64,000 nucleotides of DNA from CBDDEI01 sp965226775 (GCA_965226775.1 CBDDEI010000002.1:1302001-1366000); one strand, 5' to 3'; counted from the first letter of the stretch, positions 52,013 to 62,670 are shown. Translations and numbers: made by a program. Notes: generated by a model not told the origin, from the sequence alone.

Positions 52013-53341
52013 TTAGCTCAGTAGGCGCTCCCGCAGTGTTGACAGGAGTTCTGTAATAGCCACGCGTTCCTGTGCCATAGAGTCTCTGTCACGAATGGTG
52101 ACCGCGCGGTCCTCCAGCGTGTCGAAGTCTACGGTGACGCAGTAGGGCGTGCCGATCTCGTCCTGCCGCCTATAGCGCCGGCCGATGCTCTGGGCGTCGT
52201 CGAACTGCACCAAGCAGTCCCGCAGCCCCTTGCGCAGCAGCGCGTAGACCTCCTGGCCGGTGGGCGTGAGCTTCTCGTTGCGGCTTAGGGGCAGCACGGC
52301 CACTTTCACCGGCGCGAGGTCCTTGTGCAGCCGCAGCACCACCCGAGTCTCCGTCTTATCGTTGGCGGCGGGCACTTCCTCCTCCACGTAGGAGTCGACG
52401 AGAAATGCGAGGGTCGCGCGGTCTGCGCCGGCGGAGGGCTCTATGACGAAGGGGGTAATGTGCTCGCTTGACTCCTCGTCGAAGTAGGTGAGCTTTTCGC
52501 CGCTGAACTCGCTGTGCTGGGTGAGGTCGAAGTTGGTGCGGTTGGCAATACCCTCCAGCTCGCTCCAGCCCATTGGGAAGAGGTACTCCACGTCGCTGGT
52601 GCCCTTGGAGTAGTGGGACAGCTCATCCGAATCGTGCGCGCGCAGACGCAGGCGGGTGGGATCCATGCCCAGGTTGACGTACCAGTTCAGGCGGTCGTTG
52701 ATCCAGCGTTGGTGCCAGTCATCATCGGTGCCGGGCTTCACGAAGAACTCGATCTCCATCTGCTCGAACTCACGGCTGCGGAAGGTGAAGTTGCCGGGCG
52801 TGATCTCGTTGCGGAAGGCCTTCCCCACCTGCGCAATGCCGAAGGGGAGCTTGCGCCGCATGGCGGTGACCACGTTGTTGAAGTTCACAAAGATGCCCTG
52901 AGCCGTCTCCGGGCGCAGGTAGACCTGAGCGGCGTCCTCTTCCACGGGGCCTACAAAGGTCTTGAACATGAGGTTGAACATGCGGGCTTCGGTAAAGGAG
53001 CCCTTGGTGCCGCAGTCCGGGCAGGTATCCTCCACGTGGTCGGCCCGGAAGCGGTGCTTGCAGTTCCTGCAGTCCACCATGGGGTCGGTGAAGTGGCCCA
53101 CGTGGCCGCTGGCTTCCCAGGTGCGCGGATTCATAAGGATGGCGGCGTCAAGGCCCACCATATCGTCCCGCTCCAGGATGTTGGTGCGCCACCAGGCCCG
53201 CTTGATGTTGTTTTTTAGCTCCACGCCCAAGGGGCCGTAGTCCCACGCGCCGCCCTGGCCGCCATAAATCTCACTGCTTTGGAAGATGAAGCCCCGCCGC
53301 TTTGCCAGCGAGACTATCTTGTCCATAGTCACGTCCGCCAA
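52013..53341 (-). CDS. glyS: Glycyl-tRNA synthetase (dimeric alpha2 type)
   Basis: A 442-residue class II glycyl-tRNA synthetase of the alpha2 form. The N-terminal KIVSLAKRRGFIFQSSEIYGG, the zinc pairs CRNC and CPDC near residue 90, PETAQGIFVNFNNVV, FRNEITPGNFTFRSREF (motif 2) and AGADRATLAFLVDS (motif 3) are present. The C-terminal anticodon-binding domain begins near residue 350. It is alone in its transcription unit with a long leader of about 220 bases upstream. Confidence 0.96.
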   Translation of the reverse strand: MADVTMDKIVSLAKRRGFIFQSSEIYGGQGGAWDYGPLGVELKNNIKRAWWRTNILERDDMVGLDAAILMNPRTWEASGHVGHFTDPMVDCRNCKHRFRADHVEDTCPDCGTKGSFTEARMFNLMFKTFVGPVEEDAAQVYLRPETAQGIFVNFNNVVTAMRRKLPFGIAQVGKAFRNEITPGNFTFRSREFEQMEIEFFVKPGTDDDWHQRWINDRLNWYVNLGMDPTRLRLRAHDSDELSHYSKGTSDVEYLFPMGWSELEGIANRTNFDLTQHSEFSGEKLTYFDEESSEHITPFVIEPSAGADRATLAFLVDSYVEEEVPAANDKTETRVVLRLHKDLAPVKVAVLPLSRNEKLTPTGQEVYALLRKGLRDCLVQFDDAQSIGRRYRRQDEIGTPYCVTVDFDTLEDRAVTIRDRDSMAQERVAITELLSTLRERLLS

Positions 53342-53558
53342 TGTGTCACCCCGAGAGTAAATAGTATGAAGAAACAGTCCACAGGAGAGGTCTTCGGCCT
53401 TAGTTGTACCGCGAAACGGTGGAGAATGCTAGGTAGGGCGTGACGGCCGCGCCTCATCGGTGCACCAGACGTGGCGGTGAGATTGCTCGTAGGCTGATGC
53501 CCTCTAGGTCACTATGAGGGACGCGGGTAGGCTAACAGGTAGTTACTAGGTAGATACG
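53342..53558 (-). other. Leader of glyS, no gene seen
   Basis: This non-coding stretch upstream of glyS contains no recognisable gene. A T-box-like GTACCGCG occurs only on the opposite strand near 53408, so I do not call a T-box. I see no glycine-riboswitch core. Some local inverted pairs exist but none convincing. Confidence 0.4.
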
Positions 53559-53587
53559 AAGAGGCGGGTGACAACCACCCGCCTCTT
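53559..53587 (-). terminator. Terminator downstream of hppA
   Basis: A 12-base-pair stem (53559-53570 with 53576-53587) with a five-base loop. It lies 54 bases past the hppA stop on the minus strand and is the only strong hairpin in the interval. Its T-run on that strand is only short, so efficiency is uncertain. Confidence 0.7.
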
Positions 53588-53640
53588 GCTTTCTGTTGAT
53601 TTGGCGCCTGTTAGCCGCAGCGGCGCATGGAGCTTTTGTC

Positions 53641-55641
<2,001 letters not shown>

Positions 55642-55839
55642 TGAGTACTCCCTGCTGCTTATTTATTGTGCGCTGTTATTGCTATTCTACTTTACATCAA
55701 ACGTTGCAAGACCTAGAGGAAGGTAACAAAGCTATCACCTCTCGTCAAGATTCCTAGCGGGCTTGTAATGTGTTTTGTACAGCCCTAGAGGAGGCGTGCT
55801 GGATTAGTGAGGGTGGAGTTTTGACTCCTTCCCAAGTCT

Positions 55840-56481
55840 TCAGGGTTGTTTGTCTACAAGCTGCCCCAGCTGTTGCTGAAGACTGTTCTGCACCAGCGCC
55901 ATAGTCAGGTCGCCGCGGGTGCGCTCCAGGATGCCCCTGGTGCTGTCGGCGGTGCGGCGCAGCCCGCCGGTCATGGCATCGGGGAAGTCCACCGCTACCA
56001 GCACCGCGTAGATATCGTCCATAGCTGCCAGCAGTTCCTCGCAGCGCTTGGTCTCGCCCAGCCGCAGCCGGTCCAGCACCTGGCGGCGCAGCTCGCCCAC
56101 GGCCTCGCCCGCGCCGTTGAGATAGGCGGCCCATGTCACCGAGAGGGCTGCGGGGTCAGGCAAAGGCCAATCTGCAACTACCGCCTGGGTGATGCACGCC
56201 TCGGCATACTCTTTCTGAGCGTCGTGAACGAACCCTGCGTGATAGATGTCCGGATGCTTTTTCAGCGCCTCGTCTGCTTCTTGCAGCAAGGCGGAAGCCC
56301 GCTGGATGAGGGCAGAGGCCGCCTCCATGTCGCCGCGGTGCACCGCCCGGATGGCGTTGGCGGAGTGCCGCACCACCTCTCGGCTATTATGGAGGGCCGT
56401 CTCCCGCGCGGCGTTCTTCTCTTGGAAGTCGCTCAGGACCTGCGCGAGGAGCTGGTCAAGCTGGGTTGCGAGTTGGCTCAT
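55840..56481 (-). CDS. Translin-family protein
   Basis: A 213-residue all-alpha protein following the translin plan. The segment NSREVVRHSANAIRAVHRGD near the N-terminus, GFVHDAQKEYAEA, AYLNGAGEAVGELRRQVLD and the C-terminal RRTADSTRGILERTRGDL are the conserved helices. Translin binds single-stranded DNA/RNA in eukaryotes; bacterial members are rare and of unknown role. It overlaps the end of the repaired ThiE frame by 26 bases, so it is co-transcribed with the thiamine gene. Confidence 0.8.
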   Translation of the reverse strand: MSQLATQLDQLLAQVLSDFQEKNAARETALHNSREVVRHSANAIRAVHRGDMEAASALIQRASALLQEADEALKKHPDIYHAGFVHDAQKEYAEACITQAVVADWPLPDPAALSVTWAAYLNGAGEAVGELRRQVLDRLRLGETKRCEELLAAMDDIYAVLVAVDFPDAMTGGLRRTADSTRGILERTRGDLTMALVQNSLQQQLGQLVDKQP

Positions 56482-57537
56482 AACACTCCTCGATGTGTTG
56501 ACGTAGTTGCGTGGTCGCTGCCTGGGGGTCTGCCGCGCCCGCTATCGCGCTGATGACCGCCACCGCGTCTGCGCCGGCCTGGATGACCGGGGCCACGTTC
56601 TCGGCATTGATGCCGCCAATGGCGACAATAGGCCGGTAGTCATACTCCGTACCGCTCGCAGGGTGTGGAGGCCCGCCGGGCGCGTGTCATCCTTCGATTG
56701 CGTTGCATAGATAGAGCCCACGGCTATGTAATCCGCGCCGGCTGCATCCGCCTGCTGCGCCTCTTCCGCCAGCGCGCAGGATACGCCTATCAGCATGGAT
56801 GGCGGCAGCATAGCCCGCGCGTCCCTGAGCGGGAGGTCCTTTTGGCCCAGGTGCACCCCATCGGCCTGAGCGGCTAGGGCCAGGGCGGGATCGTCGTTCA
56901 CAATAAGCAGCGCGTGGTGCTTTCGGCAGAGCGCGCTTAGTTCTTGCAGGATAGGGAGCTGCAGACCTCGCTCCCGCACCTTGTCCCGGTATTGCAGGAC
57001 GGCCGCGCCGCCTAGCAGGGCAGCTTCAGCAACTTTGAGCTCGTCTCGGCCGTGTGTTGCCGCAGGGTCAAGAATGACATAGACGCCCTTCACCAGCGCC
57101 GCCCGGTCGCGACGTTCAAGTTTGCTTACCAGCGCTTGCTCCGTTTCGTATACGGCGAAGCGCAGGCTGCTGAACAGCGACGTACTCAGTGTCGCGGCAA
57201 GCTCAGGGAGCCGTGCATACTCCTCAATGACTCGCAGGGCCTCTTCTGCACGCTTGGCGTTGGCGCGAACGAGGTCGCTGAGGCTGTTATGGCCTGGGGA
57301 TGTGGCAGCGTCTGGACCGCCCACGTCGGTGGCAGCTTGCCGCGCGGCCAGCAGCGCGCTGCCCAGCGTCGCGAGGTGCGCGCCGAGTTGATGCCGGATA
57401 TCCCGCAGCGTTGCGGTGAGTGTTGCGTCGTCCAGGGTGAAGCGAGCCACGTCCTCTAGGACGCGGAGTCCTTCACTGCAGCGGTCCTGGTTTGCGTCGA
57501 TCGCGCGGAGGACGCCCGGCGCAACTGGGTGGGGCAT
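56456..57537 (-). pseudogene. thiE: ThiD2-ThiE fusion, thiamine-phosphate synthase, frameshifted
   Basis: An N-terminal ThiD2-type domain (residues about 1-140, from RAIDANQDRCSEGLRVLEDV to LRFAVYETEQAL) is followed by a ThiE barrel (YVILDPAATHGRDEL, LQYRDKVRERG, VNDDPALALAAQADGVHLGQ). ThiE joins HMP-PP and thiazole phosphate; ThiD2 is an HMP-phosphate kinase form. At about 56645 one base is missing. The other frame then gives the missing end RPIVAIGGINAENVAPVIQA and stops at 56456, overlapping the translin gene. About 359 residues after repair. Confidence 0.88.
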
Positions 57538-57926
57538 TAGAGCGTATCCGGGGATGAAGAGCCGCCGCCGGAGTCGTCACCTGCGCCGCCGTCGTCGCCA
57601 AAGAGGGTGCCCTCATTGCTCATGGTTTCCAGGGCTTCTCTATAGCTCGGAGGCATAGGTTCACCCATGGCCTTCTGCCAGTCGTGCTCCATAAGGCGGT
57701 CCATCTTCTTGGGGTCGTCCATAATATCCTGGAGCACGCCCTCGGGGTTGTCGGAGTCGTAGCTGGTGAGCTCTCGCTGGCGTTTGTAGTTGAAGGTAGA
57801 CACGGCTCGCTGCATCTTCTCGCTGCCGCAACTCTTGCAGACAGGCGTTAGCGGCGACGAGATAGAGCGGACAAAGTAGCTGTTCTTCTTCTTGCAGTCC
57901 AGGCACCAGTATTCGTAAATAGGCAC
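57537..57926 (-). CDS. FmdB-type zinc-ribbon protein
   Basis: A 129-residue protein with an N-terminal FmdB/zinc-ribbon regulatory domain: VPIYEYWCLDC with Cys8 and Cys11, and CKSCGSEK with Cys30 and Cys33. The C-terminal half is acidic and glycine-serine-rich. The start is GTG 57926 behind AGGGGA; the longer frame upstream is unrelated. The TAATG overlap with thiE shows coupling. The family is common; function here is unknown. Confidence 0.82.
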   Translation of the reverse strand: MPIYEYWCLDCKKKNSYFVRSISSPLTPVCKSCGSEKMQRAVSTFNYKRQRELTSYDSDNPEGVLQDIMDDPKKMDRLMEHDWQKAMGEPMPPSYREALETMSNEGTLFGDDGGAGDDSGGGSSSPDTL

Positions 57927-58003
57927 GGCAAATCCCCTCGGTAGTCTTGGGCGCATTGTACCATTGAGGCGTAGTACCGTAAAACTGCGGCTGCTTTCCT
58001 GCT

Positions 58004-58033
58004 TTGCGGTTGAGCTGCTCTCTCCTCTACAAT
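58004..58033 (+). promoter_or_regulatory. Possible promoter of moaA
   Basis: TTGCGG at 58004-58009, an 18-base spacer and TACAAT at 58028-58033 lie 25 bases before the moaA ATG. The upstream gene is divergent, so a promoter is required here; the -35 is weak. Confidence 0.6.
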
Positions 58034-58057
58034 AAAACAAAGCGAAACTAAGCGCCG

Positions 58058-59077
58058 ATGAATCAGAACACACAACCACTTGATACGCTGGGCAGGCCGT
58101 TGCGAGACCTACGCATCTCGGTGACGGACCGTTGCAACTTCCGCTGTGTCTACTGCATGCCCAAGGAGGTCTTTCACCGAGACTTTGCCTTCTTGCCGCA
58201 GCGGGAGGTGCTCTCCTTCGAGGAGATCAGCCGCGTAGTGCAGGTGGCCACGGGCCTGGGCGTGGGCAAAGTGCGCATTACGGGCGGGGAACCCTTGGTC
58301 CGCCGGGATGTCCCTAAACTTGTTGAGATGCTAGCGGGCATCCAGGGTGTAGAAGACCTCACCCTGACCACCAACGGCGCGCTCCTGCCGCAGTTTGCCC
58401 AACCGCTCAAAGATGCGGGGCTGCACCGGGTGACCGTGAGCCTGGACTCGCTGCGGGACGACGTCTTTATGGCGATGAACGATGCAAGCTTTCCCGTGAA
58501 GGGCGTTCTGGATGGCATCGACGCTGCGGCTGCAGCCGGCCTGGGGCCCATTAAGGTGAACATGGTGGTAAAGGGCGGCGTCAATGACGGCGATATCCTG
58601 CCTATGGCCAGCCACTTCCGCGGCAGCGGCCACATCCTTCGCTTCATTGAATATATGGATGTCGGCAGCACCAATGGGTGGAGCATGCAGGAGGTGATCT
58701 CCGCTGAGGAGGTCGTTCGTCGTATCAGTGCGGTGTACCCCCTTGAACAGTTGGAGCCCAACTACGAGAGTGAGGTCGCTAACCGTTACCGCTATGCGGA
58801 CGGCCAGGGGGAGATAGGCATCATTGCATCGGTGACGCAGCCCTTCTGCGGCGCGTGCGCCCGGGCGCGGCTCTCTGCAGACGGCCAACTCTACACCTGC
58901 CTCTTTGCTACGCGCGGCCACGACCTCCGCGCCCTCTTGCGGAGCGGCGCAAGTGACGCCGACCTCGATGCCTTTCTGCGAGGCGTCTGGGGTGCCCGTG
59001 ATGACCGCTACTCCGAGCTGCGTACCTCCCAGACCGTGCAAGCGCCAAAGGTCGAGATGTCTTTCATAGGCGGCTAA
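58058..59077 (+). CDS. moaA: GTP 3',8-cyclase MoaA
   Basis: First step of molybdenum cofactor synthesis: a radical SAM enzyme acting on GTP. The N-terminal iron-sulfur site has Cys26, Cys30 and Cys33 (CNFRCVYCMP). The second cluster site is in QPFCGACARARLSADGQLYTC. The chain ends in FIGG, and the GG terminus is needed for activity. 339 residues. The downstream gene, starting one base after the stop, carries the MoaC domain that uses MoaA's product. Confidence 0.96.
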   Translation: MNQNTQPLDTLGRPLRDLRISVTDRCNFRCVYCMPKEVFHRDFAFLPQREVLSFEEISRVVQVATGLGVGKVRITGGEPLVRRDVPKLVEMLAGIQGVEDLTLTTNGALLPQFAQPLKDAGLHRVTVSLDSLRDDVFMAMNDASFPVKGVLDGIDAAAAAGLGPIKVNMVVKGGVNDGDILPMASHFRGSGHILRFIEYMDVGSTNGWSMQEVISAEEVVRRISAVYPLEQLEPNYESEVANRYRYADGQGEIGIIASVTQPFCGACARARLSADGQLYTCLFATRGHDLRALLRSGASDADLDAFLRGVWGARDDRYSELRTSQTVQAPKVEMSFIGG

Positions 59078-59078
59078 G

Positions 59079-60026
59079 GTGACCACAAATCCCCCCTACT
59101 CTCTCAATACAGACGGCTCTTGTTCCGGAAACCCTGGCCCCGGTGGTTGGGCCGCAGTGATGGTCACGGATACCACCGCTAATTGGCTGGCCGGTAGGGA
59201 GGAGCGCACCACCAATAACCGGATGGAGATCCTTGCCGTCATCAAGGGGCTGGAGCACATTCCGGCGGCAAGTCCTGTCACCGTGCGCAGCGATAGCCAG
59301 TACGTGGTGAATACCATGACCAAAGGCTGGCAGCGTAAAGCCAATGGGGACCTCTGGCAGCGGCTGGACGGACTAGTGAGGGGCCGTTCGGTGAAGTGGG
59401 AGTGGGTGTTGGGGCACGCGGGCGACCTGTTTAATGAGGAAGCAAACCGTCTGGCGCAGGCGGCCACCGCAGATGCCAATTGGGGCGAGCAGTCGGGCGT
59501 CTGGGGGAAAGAGGAGCCAACTACCGCGTTAGCTCCGCCGCCGGAACCACAGCAACAGCTTACGCATCTGGACGCTGAAGGGCGCGCCCACATGGTGGAC
59601 GTTTCCGATAAAGCGGTGACCGAGCGGGAAGCAATTGCAAAAGGGGCTATCTATATGAGTGTCCCAACTCTTGCCCTCATCCAGAGCGGCGGCGTGGGCA
59701 AGGGCGACGTCTTTACCGTGGCGCAGGTGGCCGGAGTGATGGCGGCCAAGCGCACCAGCGATCTTATCCCGCTTACGCATCCGCTGCCCCTTACCCACAT
59801 TGACCTGGCGTTTACGCCGGATGCTGCCCACTCCTGTGTGGAGATAACGGCAACCGTGCGGACAGCCGCGCAGACCGGCGTGGAGATGGAGGCGTTGGCC
59901 GCCGTCTCTGCCGCAGCCCTGACGGTCTACGATATGTGCAAAGCGGTGGATAGGGCCATGCGTATCTCTGATATCCGGGTAGTGCGTAAAGCGGGGGGTA
60001 AATCGGGCGTGTTTGAGCAGCCCTAG
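59079..60026 (+). CDS. RNase HI - MoaC fusion protein
   Basis: A 315-residue two-domain protein. Residues about 6-130 are RNase HI: NTDGSCSGNPGPGGWA has Asp12, with Glu50 (RMEIL) and Asp72 (RSDSQY); His113 is in GHAGD. The fourth position, usually Asp, is Asn in NEEANRLAQ. A 25-residue Pro/Gln linker follows, then MoaC from about 161: HMVDVSDKA, PLTHPL, GVEMEAL and YDMCKAVD, with Asp285, Lys288 and His234 kept. MoaC has no start codon of its own. GTG 59079 is one base past moaA. Both activities are probable. Confidence 0.9.
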   Translation: MTTNPPYSLNTDGSCSGNPGPGGWAAVMVTDTTANWLAGREERTTNNRMEILAVIKGLEHIPAASPVTVRSDSQYVVNTMTKGWQRKANGDLWQRLDGLVRGRSVKWEWVLGHAGDLFNEEANRLAQAATADANWGEQSGVWGKEEPTTALAPPPEPQQQLTHLDAEGRAHMVDVSDKAVTEREAIAKGAIYMSVPTLALIQSGGVGKGDVFTVAQVAGVMAAKRTSDLIPLTHPLPLTHIDLAFTPDAAHSCVEITATVRTAAQTGVEMEALAAVSAAALTVYDMCKAVDRAMRISDIRVVRKAGGKSGVFEQP

Positions 60027-60065
60027 CTGCGCGACCTAACGCATTTATCGCTGTTGCTGCTCGCC

Positions 60066-60094
60066 TTGACATCACCATGCCCGATGGGTAGACT
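60066..60094 (+). promoter_or_regulatory. Promoter of the RidA-fusion operon
   Basis: TTGACA at 60066-60071, a 17-base spacer and TAGACT at 60089-60094. Transcription would begin near 60101, giving a leader of about 65 bases with GGGAGGTGA before the ATG. Confidence 0.85.
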
Positions 60095-60166
60095 CTGCGA
60101 CACATGGCGCGCGGCAGCCCTGCCCCAGCGCGACCCATTCGTCCAGAATGTTGAGGGAGGTGAATC

Positions 60167-61363
60167 ATGGCGCAACGCGCAACGTTGCAGATTCCCGGAG
60201 TAGCCCATACGGGCGGCCGAGAGAGAGGCTTTCTGCCCTTCGGATCGAAGGTAGGCAACCTGCTTTTCTCCGGCGGTACCATGGGCCAAGACCCTGCTAC
60301 CGGACAGGTAGTGGAAGACCCCCAGCGTCAGGCGGAGCTGGCCTTTGAGAACACCCGCACTCTGCTGGAAACGGCGGGCATGTCTACAGACGACATCGTC
60401 CAATTCTTTGTGTGGGTCAGCGACCGCAAGTACCAAGCGGCGGTAAACAAGCCCTGGGAGGACATGTTCCCCGACCCGCACAGCCGTCCCGCACGTCACG
60501 CCATTGTGCGTCCGTTGCCGGGTAACATGGTGGTGCAGCTAGAAGTCATGGCTGTGGATCGGTCGGCGCATGGCAACAAGCCGCGCCAGTCCTTCGAGAT
60601 CCCCGGTGTCGCGCACAGCGGCGGAGCAAGCCCCGGCTTCATCCCATTCGGTTCGGTGGTGGGCAACGTTCTCTGTTCGGGCGGCACCTTTGGTCGCGAT
60701 GCCAAGATGGACAAGATGGGAGAGACGGCAGAAGAGCAGGCGGCGCTGGCTTTTGAGAACACGCGCACCTTGCTGGATACGGCCGGCTTCACCCCTGATG
60801 AGGTGGCCCACCTCTTTGTATGGGTGAAGGACCGCAAGTATCAAGAGTCGGTCAACAAGGCCTACGGGGATATGTTCCCTGATCAGATGAGCCGGCCTGC
60901 ACGCCATGTCCTAATAGGCGACCTCCCCGGAGAGATGCTGGTGCAGATAGACATGATCGCGGTGAAGGGCGGCAAACGGGAGTCCATCCACGTGCCAGGC
61001 GTCACTCACGCCTCGGGCGGTGGGAATAACTTCCTTCCTTTTGCTAGCAAGATCAATAATACCCTGTTCTCCGGTGGCATCATGGGCCGGGAACCAGGCA
61101 GCAACGAGGTGGCCAAGGAGCCGGAACGCCAGGTAGAGCTCATCTTCCAGCACATGAACTCCATGCTGGACCTGTCTGGGTTCACCAAGGACGACATCGG
61201 TCACATGTTTGTGTGGTATCAGGACCATAACTTCCGTGATCTGGTCAACGGCCCGTGGGTGGAGATGTTCCCGGATATCACAAACCGTCCCACGCGCCAC
61301 TCAATCGTCGCGGAGTTGCCCTATGGGATGGCAGTGCAGCTAGAAGTGGTAGCAGCTAAGTAG
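60167..61363 (+). CDS. Three tandem RidA-like domains in one protein
   Basis: A 398-residue chain made of three copies of the RidA/YjgF fold, at about residues 1-130, 141-266 and 272-398. The repeated pattern per copy is PGV.H.(S)GG..FxPF(G/A)S, then SGG...G, then a FVW(V/Y) strand and finally RP(A/T)RH. The arginine that binds the carboxylate in RidA is present in each (Arg110, Arg246, Arg377). Normal RidA is a trimer of 15-kDa chains with sites at the interfaces, so this chain could fold as one pseudo-trimer. It precedes the aldolase gene. Confidence 0.88.
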   Translation: MAQRATLQIPGVAHTGGRERGFLPFGSKVGNLLFSGGTMGQDPATGQVVEDPQRQAELAFENTRTLLETAGMSTDDIVQFFVWVSDRKYQAAVNKPWEDMFPDPHSRPARHAIVRPLPGNMVVQLEVMAVDRSAHGNKPRQSFEIPGVAHSGGASPGFIPFGSVVGNVLCSGGTFGRDAKMDKMGETAEEQAALAFENTRTLLDTAGFTPDEVAHLFVWVKDRKYQESVNKAYGDMFPDQMSRPARHVLIGDLPGEMLVQIDMIAVKGGKRESIHVPGVTHASGGGNNFLPFASKINNTLFSGGIMGREPGSNEVAKEPERQVELIFQHMNSMLDLSGFTKDDIGHMFVWYQDHNFRDLVNGPWVEMFPDITNRPTRHSIVAELPYGMAVQLEVVAAK

Positions 61364-61402
61364 ATTAGGCAGCAAGCAGAGATAGGTTTAGGAGGAGACG
61401 TC

Positions 61403-62248
61403 ATGGCAGAGTTACCGAGGCTTAACGGTATCATCAAAGCATTGGAAGAGGGGCACGTCGGGTTCATTGGTTCGCCTGCAGACGGAGCGGCAGGCGTGAC
61501 TGCGCCCTTCGATGGCGTGAACTTCGAGATGGAGCACGCCCCTTATGACATTTCTGAGTTGCAGGCTGGACTGCTCTCTATGTTGGACCGGAGGTCGATC
61601 GTCCAAAGGGGCACGGTAGCTCCTTCGGTCACCCCTATTGTGCGCATCCCGCCGAACTCGGGGTCCTCCAACTGGGTCGCCAAGCAGGTGCTGGACATTG
61701 GCGTGTACGGCATTATCTGGCCCCACGTGGATACGGTGGAAGAGGCGTACAACGCGGTAGCCGCCATGCGTTATCCCCGCAAGGAAGGGCGCCCTCTGCG
61801 AGAGCCCTTTGGTCGCCGGGGCGATGCGCCTAATCGCGCGGCTCAGTTCTGGGGCCTGACTCAACAGGATTACTACTCCAAAGCCGACGTGTGGCCGCTC
61901 GATCCCAACGGAGAATTGTTCTGCGCCCTGATGATTGAAAGCCCGCTGGGGCTGAAGAATCTCCCTGCGATGCTGGAAGAAGTACCGGGTATCAGCGGTA
62001 TCTTCACCGGCGAGGGCGACTACTCTCAGGAAGTGGGCCACCCACGCGAGTACGAGCATCCTGAGGTGCTTGCCTTTGTAAAGGAAGTCCTGGACATCTG
62101 CAAAGCCCACAACGTGCCCAACGGTTGGTACCACACCACTATGGACAACGTGGAGCGGATCGTCTCAGACGGCTATAAGCTCATCATGTCGCCATCCTCG
62201 CGCAGCTATGCGCTCCTACAGAAGGGCCGTGCGGCGGACGGCAGATAA
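61403..62248 (+). CDS. HpcH/HpaI-family aldolase
   Basis: A 281-residue class II pyruvate-type aldolase. The metal-site glutamates are likely in VNFEMEHAPYD and FCALMIESPLG, and aspartate in FTGEGDYSQEVG. PIVRIPPNSGSSNWVAKQVLDIG (a core shorter than 20 here: IPPNSGSSNWVAK) and GVYGIIWPHVDTVEEA fit the family. It follows the RidA-fusion gene by 39 bases with GGAGGAGA before the ATG. The substrate is unknown. Confidence 0.85.
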   Translation: MAELPRLNGIIKALEEGHVGFIGSPADGAAGVTAPFDGVNFEMEHAPYDISELQAGLLSMLDRRSIVQRGTVAPSVTPIVRIPPNSGSSNWVAKQVLDIGVYGIIWPHVDTVEEAYNAVAAMRYPRKEGRPLREPFGRRGDAPNRAAQFWGLTQQDYYSKADVWPLDPNGELFCALMIESPLGLKNLPAMLEEVPGISGIFTGEGDYSQEVGHPREYEHPEVLAFVKEVLDICKAHNVPNGWYHTTMDNVERIVSDGYKLIMSPSSRSYALLQKGRAADGR

Positions 62249-62276
62249 CAAAGCTTAGAGACATGCCCGAACCAGC

Positions 62277-62305
62277 TTGACCTGGTTGCTCAGGCTAGAT
62301 ACAGT
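62277..62305 (+). promoter_or_regulatory. Promoter of the arsR-type gene
   Basis: TTGACC at 62277-62282, a 17-base spacer and TACAGT at 62300-62305. The predicted start of transcription (about 62312) falls inside the palindrome at 62307-62334. Confidence 0.75.
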
Positions 62306-62306
62306 T

Positions 62307-62334
62307 AAGCGGACACTTAAATAAGTGTCCGCTT
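62307..62334 (+). promoter_or_regulatory. 28-base palindrome over the arsR transcription start
   Basis: Twelve-base arms (62307-62318 and 62323-62334) are exact reverse complements around AAAT. The hairpin ends in TTTTCGTT, so it could act as a terminator for the aldolase operon. It also covers the start site of the promoter just upstream and ends seven bases before the ArsR-family ATG, as an autoregulatory operator would. Confidence 0.75.
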
Positions 62335-62340
62335 TTCGTT

Positions 62341-62670
62341 ATGCCACTAGAAGTCGCGCTAAAGGCCATCGCTGAACCACGTCGCAGGGAGATCCTGCGC
62401 ATGGTGCTCACGGAGGAGCTTTCCTCCAGCGAGATCGCCGCGCATTTCGACGTATCCCATCCAGCTATCTCCCAACACCTTAGAGTGCTCTCGAATGCGG
62501 GGCTGGTGTCGGTCCGTAGGCAGGGCACAAGGCGGCTCTATAAGAGCCGGCCGGAGGGGCTTGAGGAGCTTCGCAAGTACCTGGAAGCGTATTGGGACGA
62601 CAAGTTGAGGCTCCTAACGGAAGCTGCGGAGGCTGAAGAACGGAAGAAGCGAGCCAGTGACCCCGAATAG
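62341..62670 (+). CDS. ArsR-family transcriptional regulator
   Basis: A 109-residue winged-helix protein. The recognition helix region is SSSEIAAHFDVSHPAISQHL, with EPRRREILRMVL before and LRVLSNAGLVSVRRQGTRRL after it. No cysteine metal site is seen, so it is not a metal-sensing ArsR. ATG 62341 has no clear binding site. It overlaps the SRPBCC gene by 14 bases, the common ArsR-SRPBCC arrangement. Confidence 0.9.
   Translation: MPLEVALKAIAEPRRREILRMVLTEELSSSEIAAHFDVSHPAISQHLRVLSNAGLVSVRRQGTRRLYKSRPEGLEELRKYLEAYWDDKLRLLTEAAEAEERKKRASDPE

Noticed and set aside
53400..53420. T-box-like GTACCGCG near glyS
   Set aside because: It occurs on the strand opposite to glyS, so it cannot act in the glyS leader.
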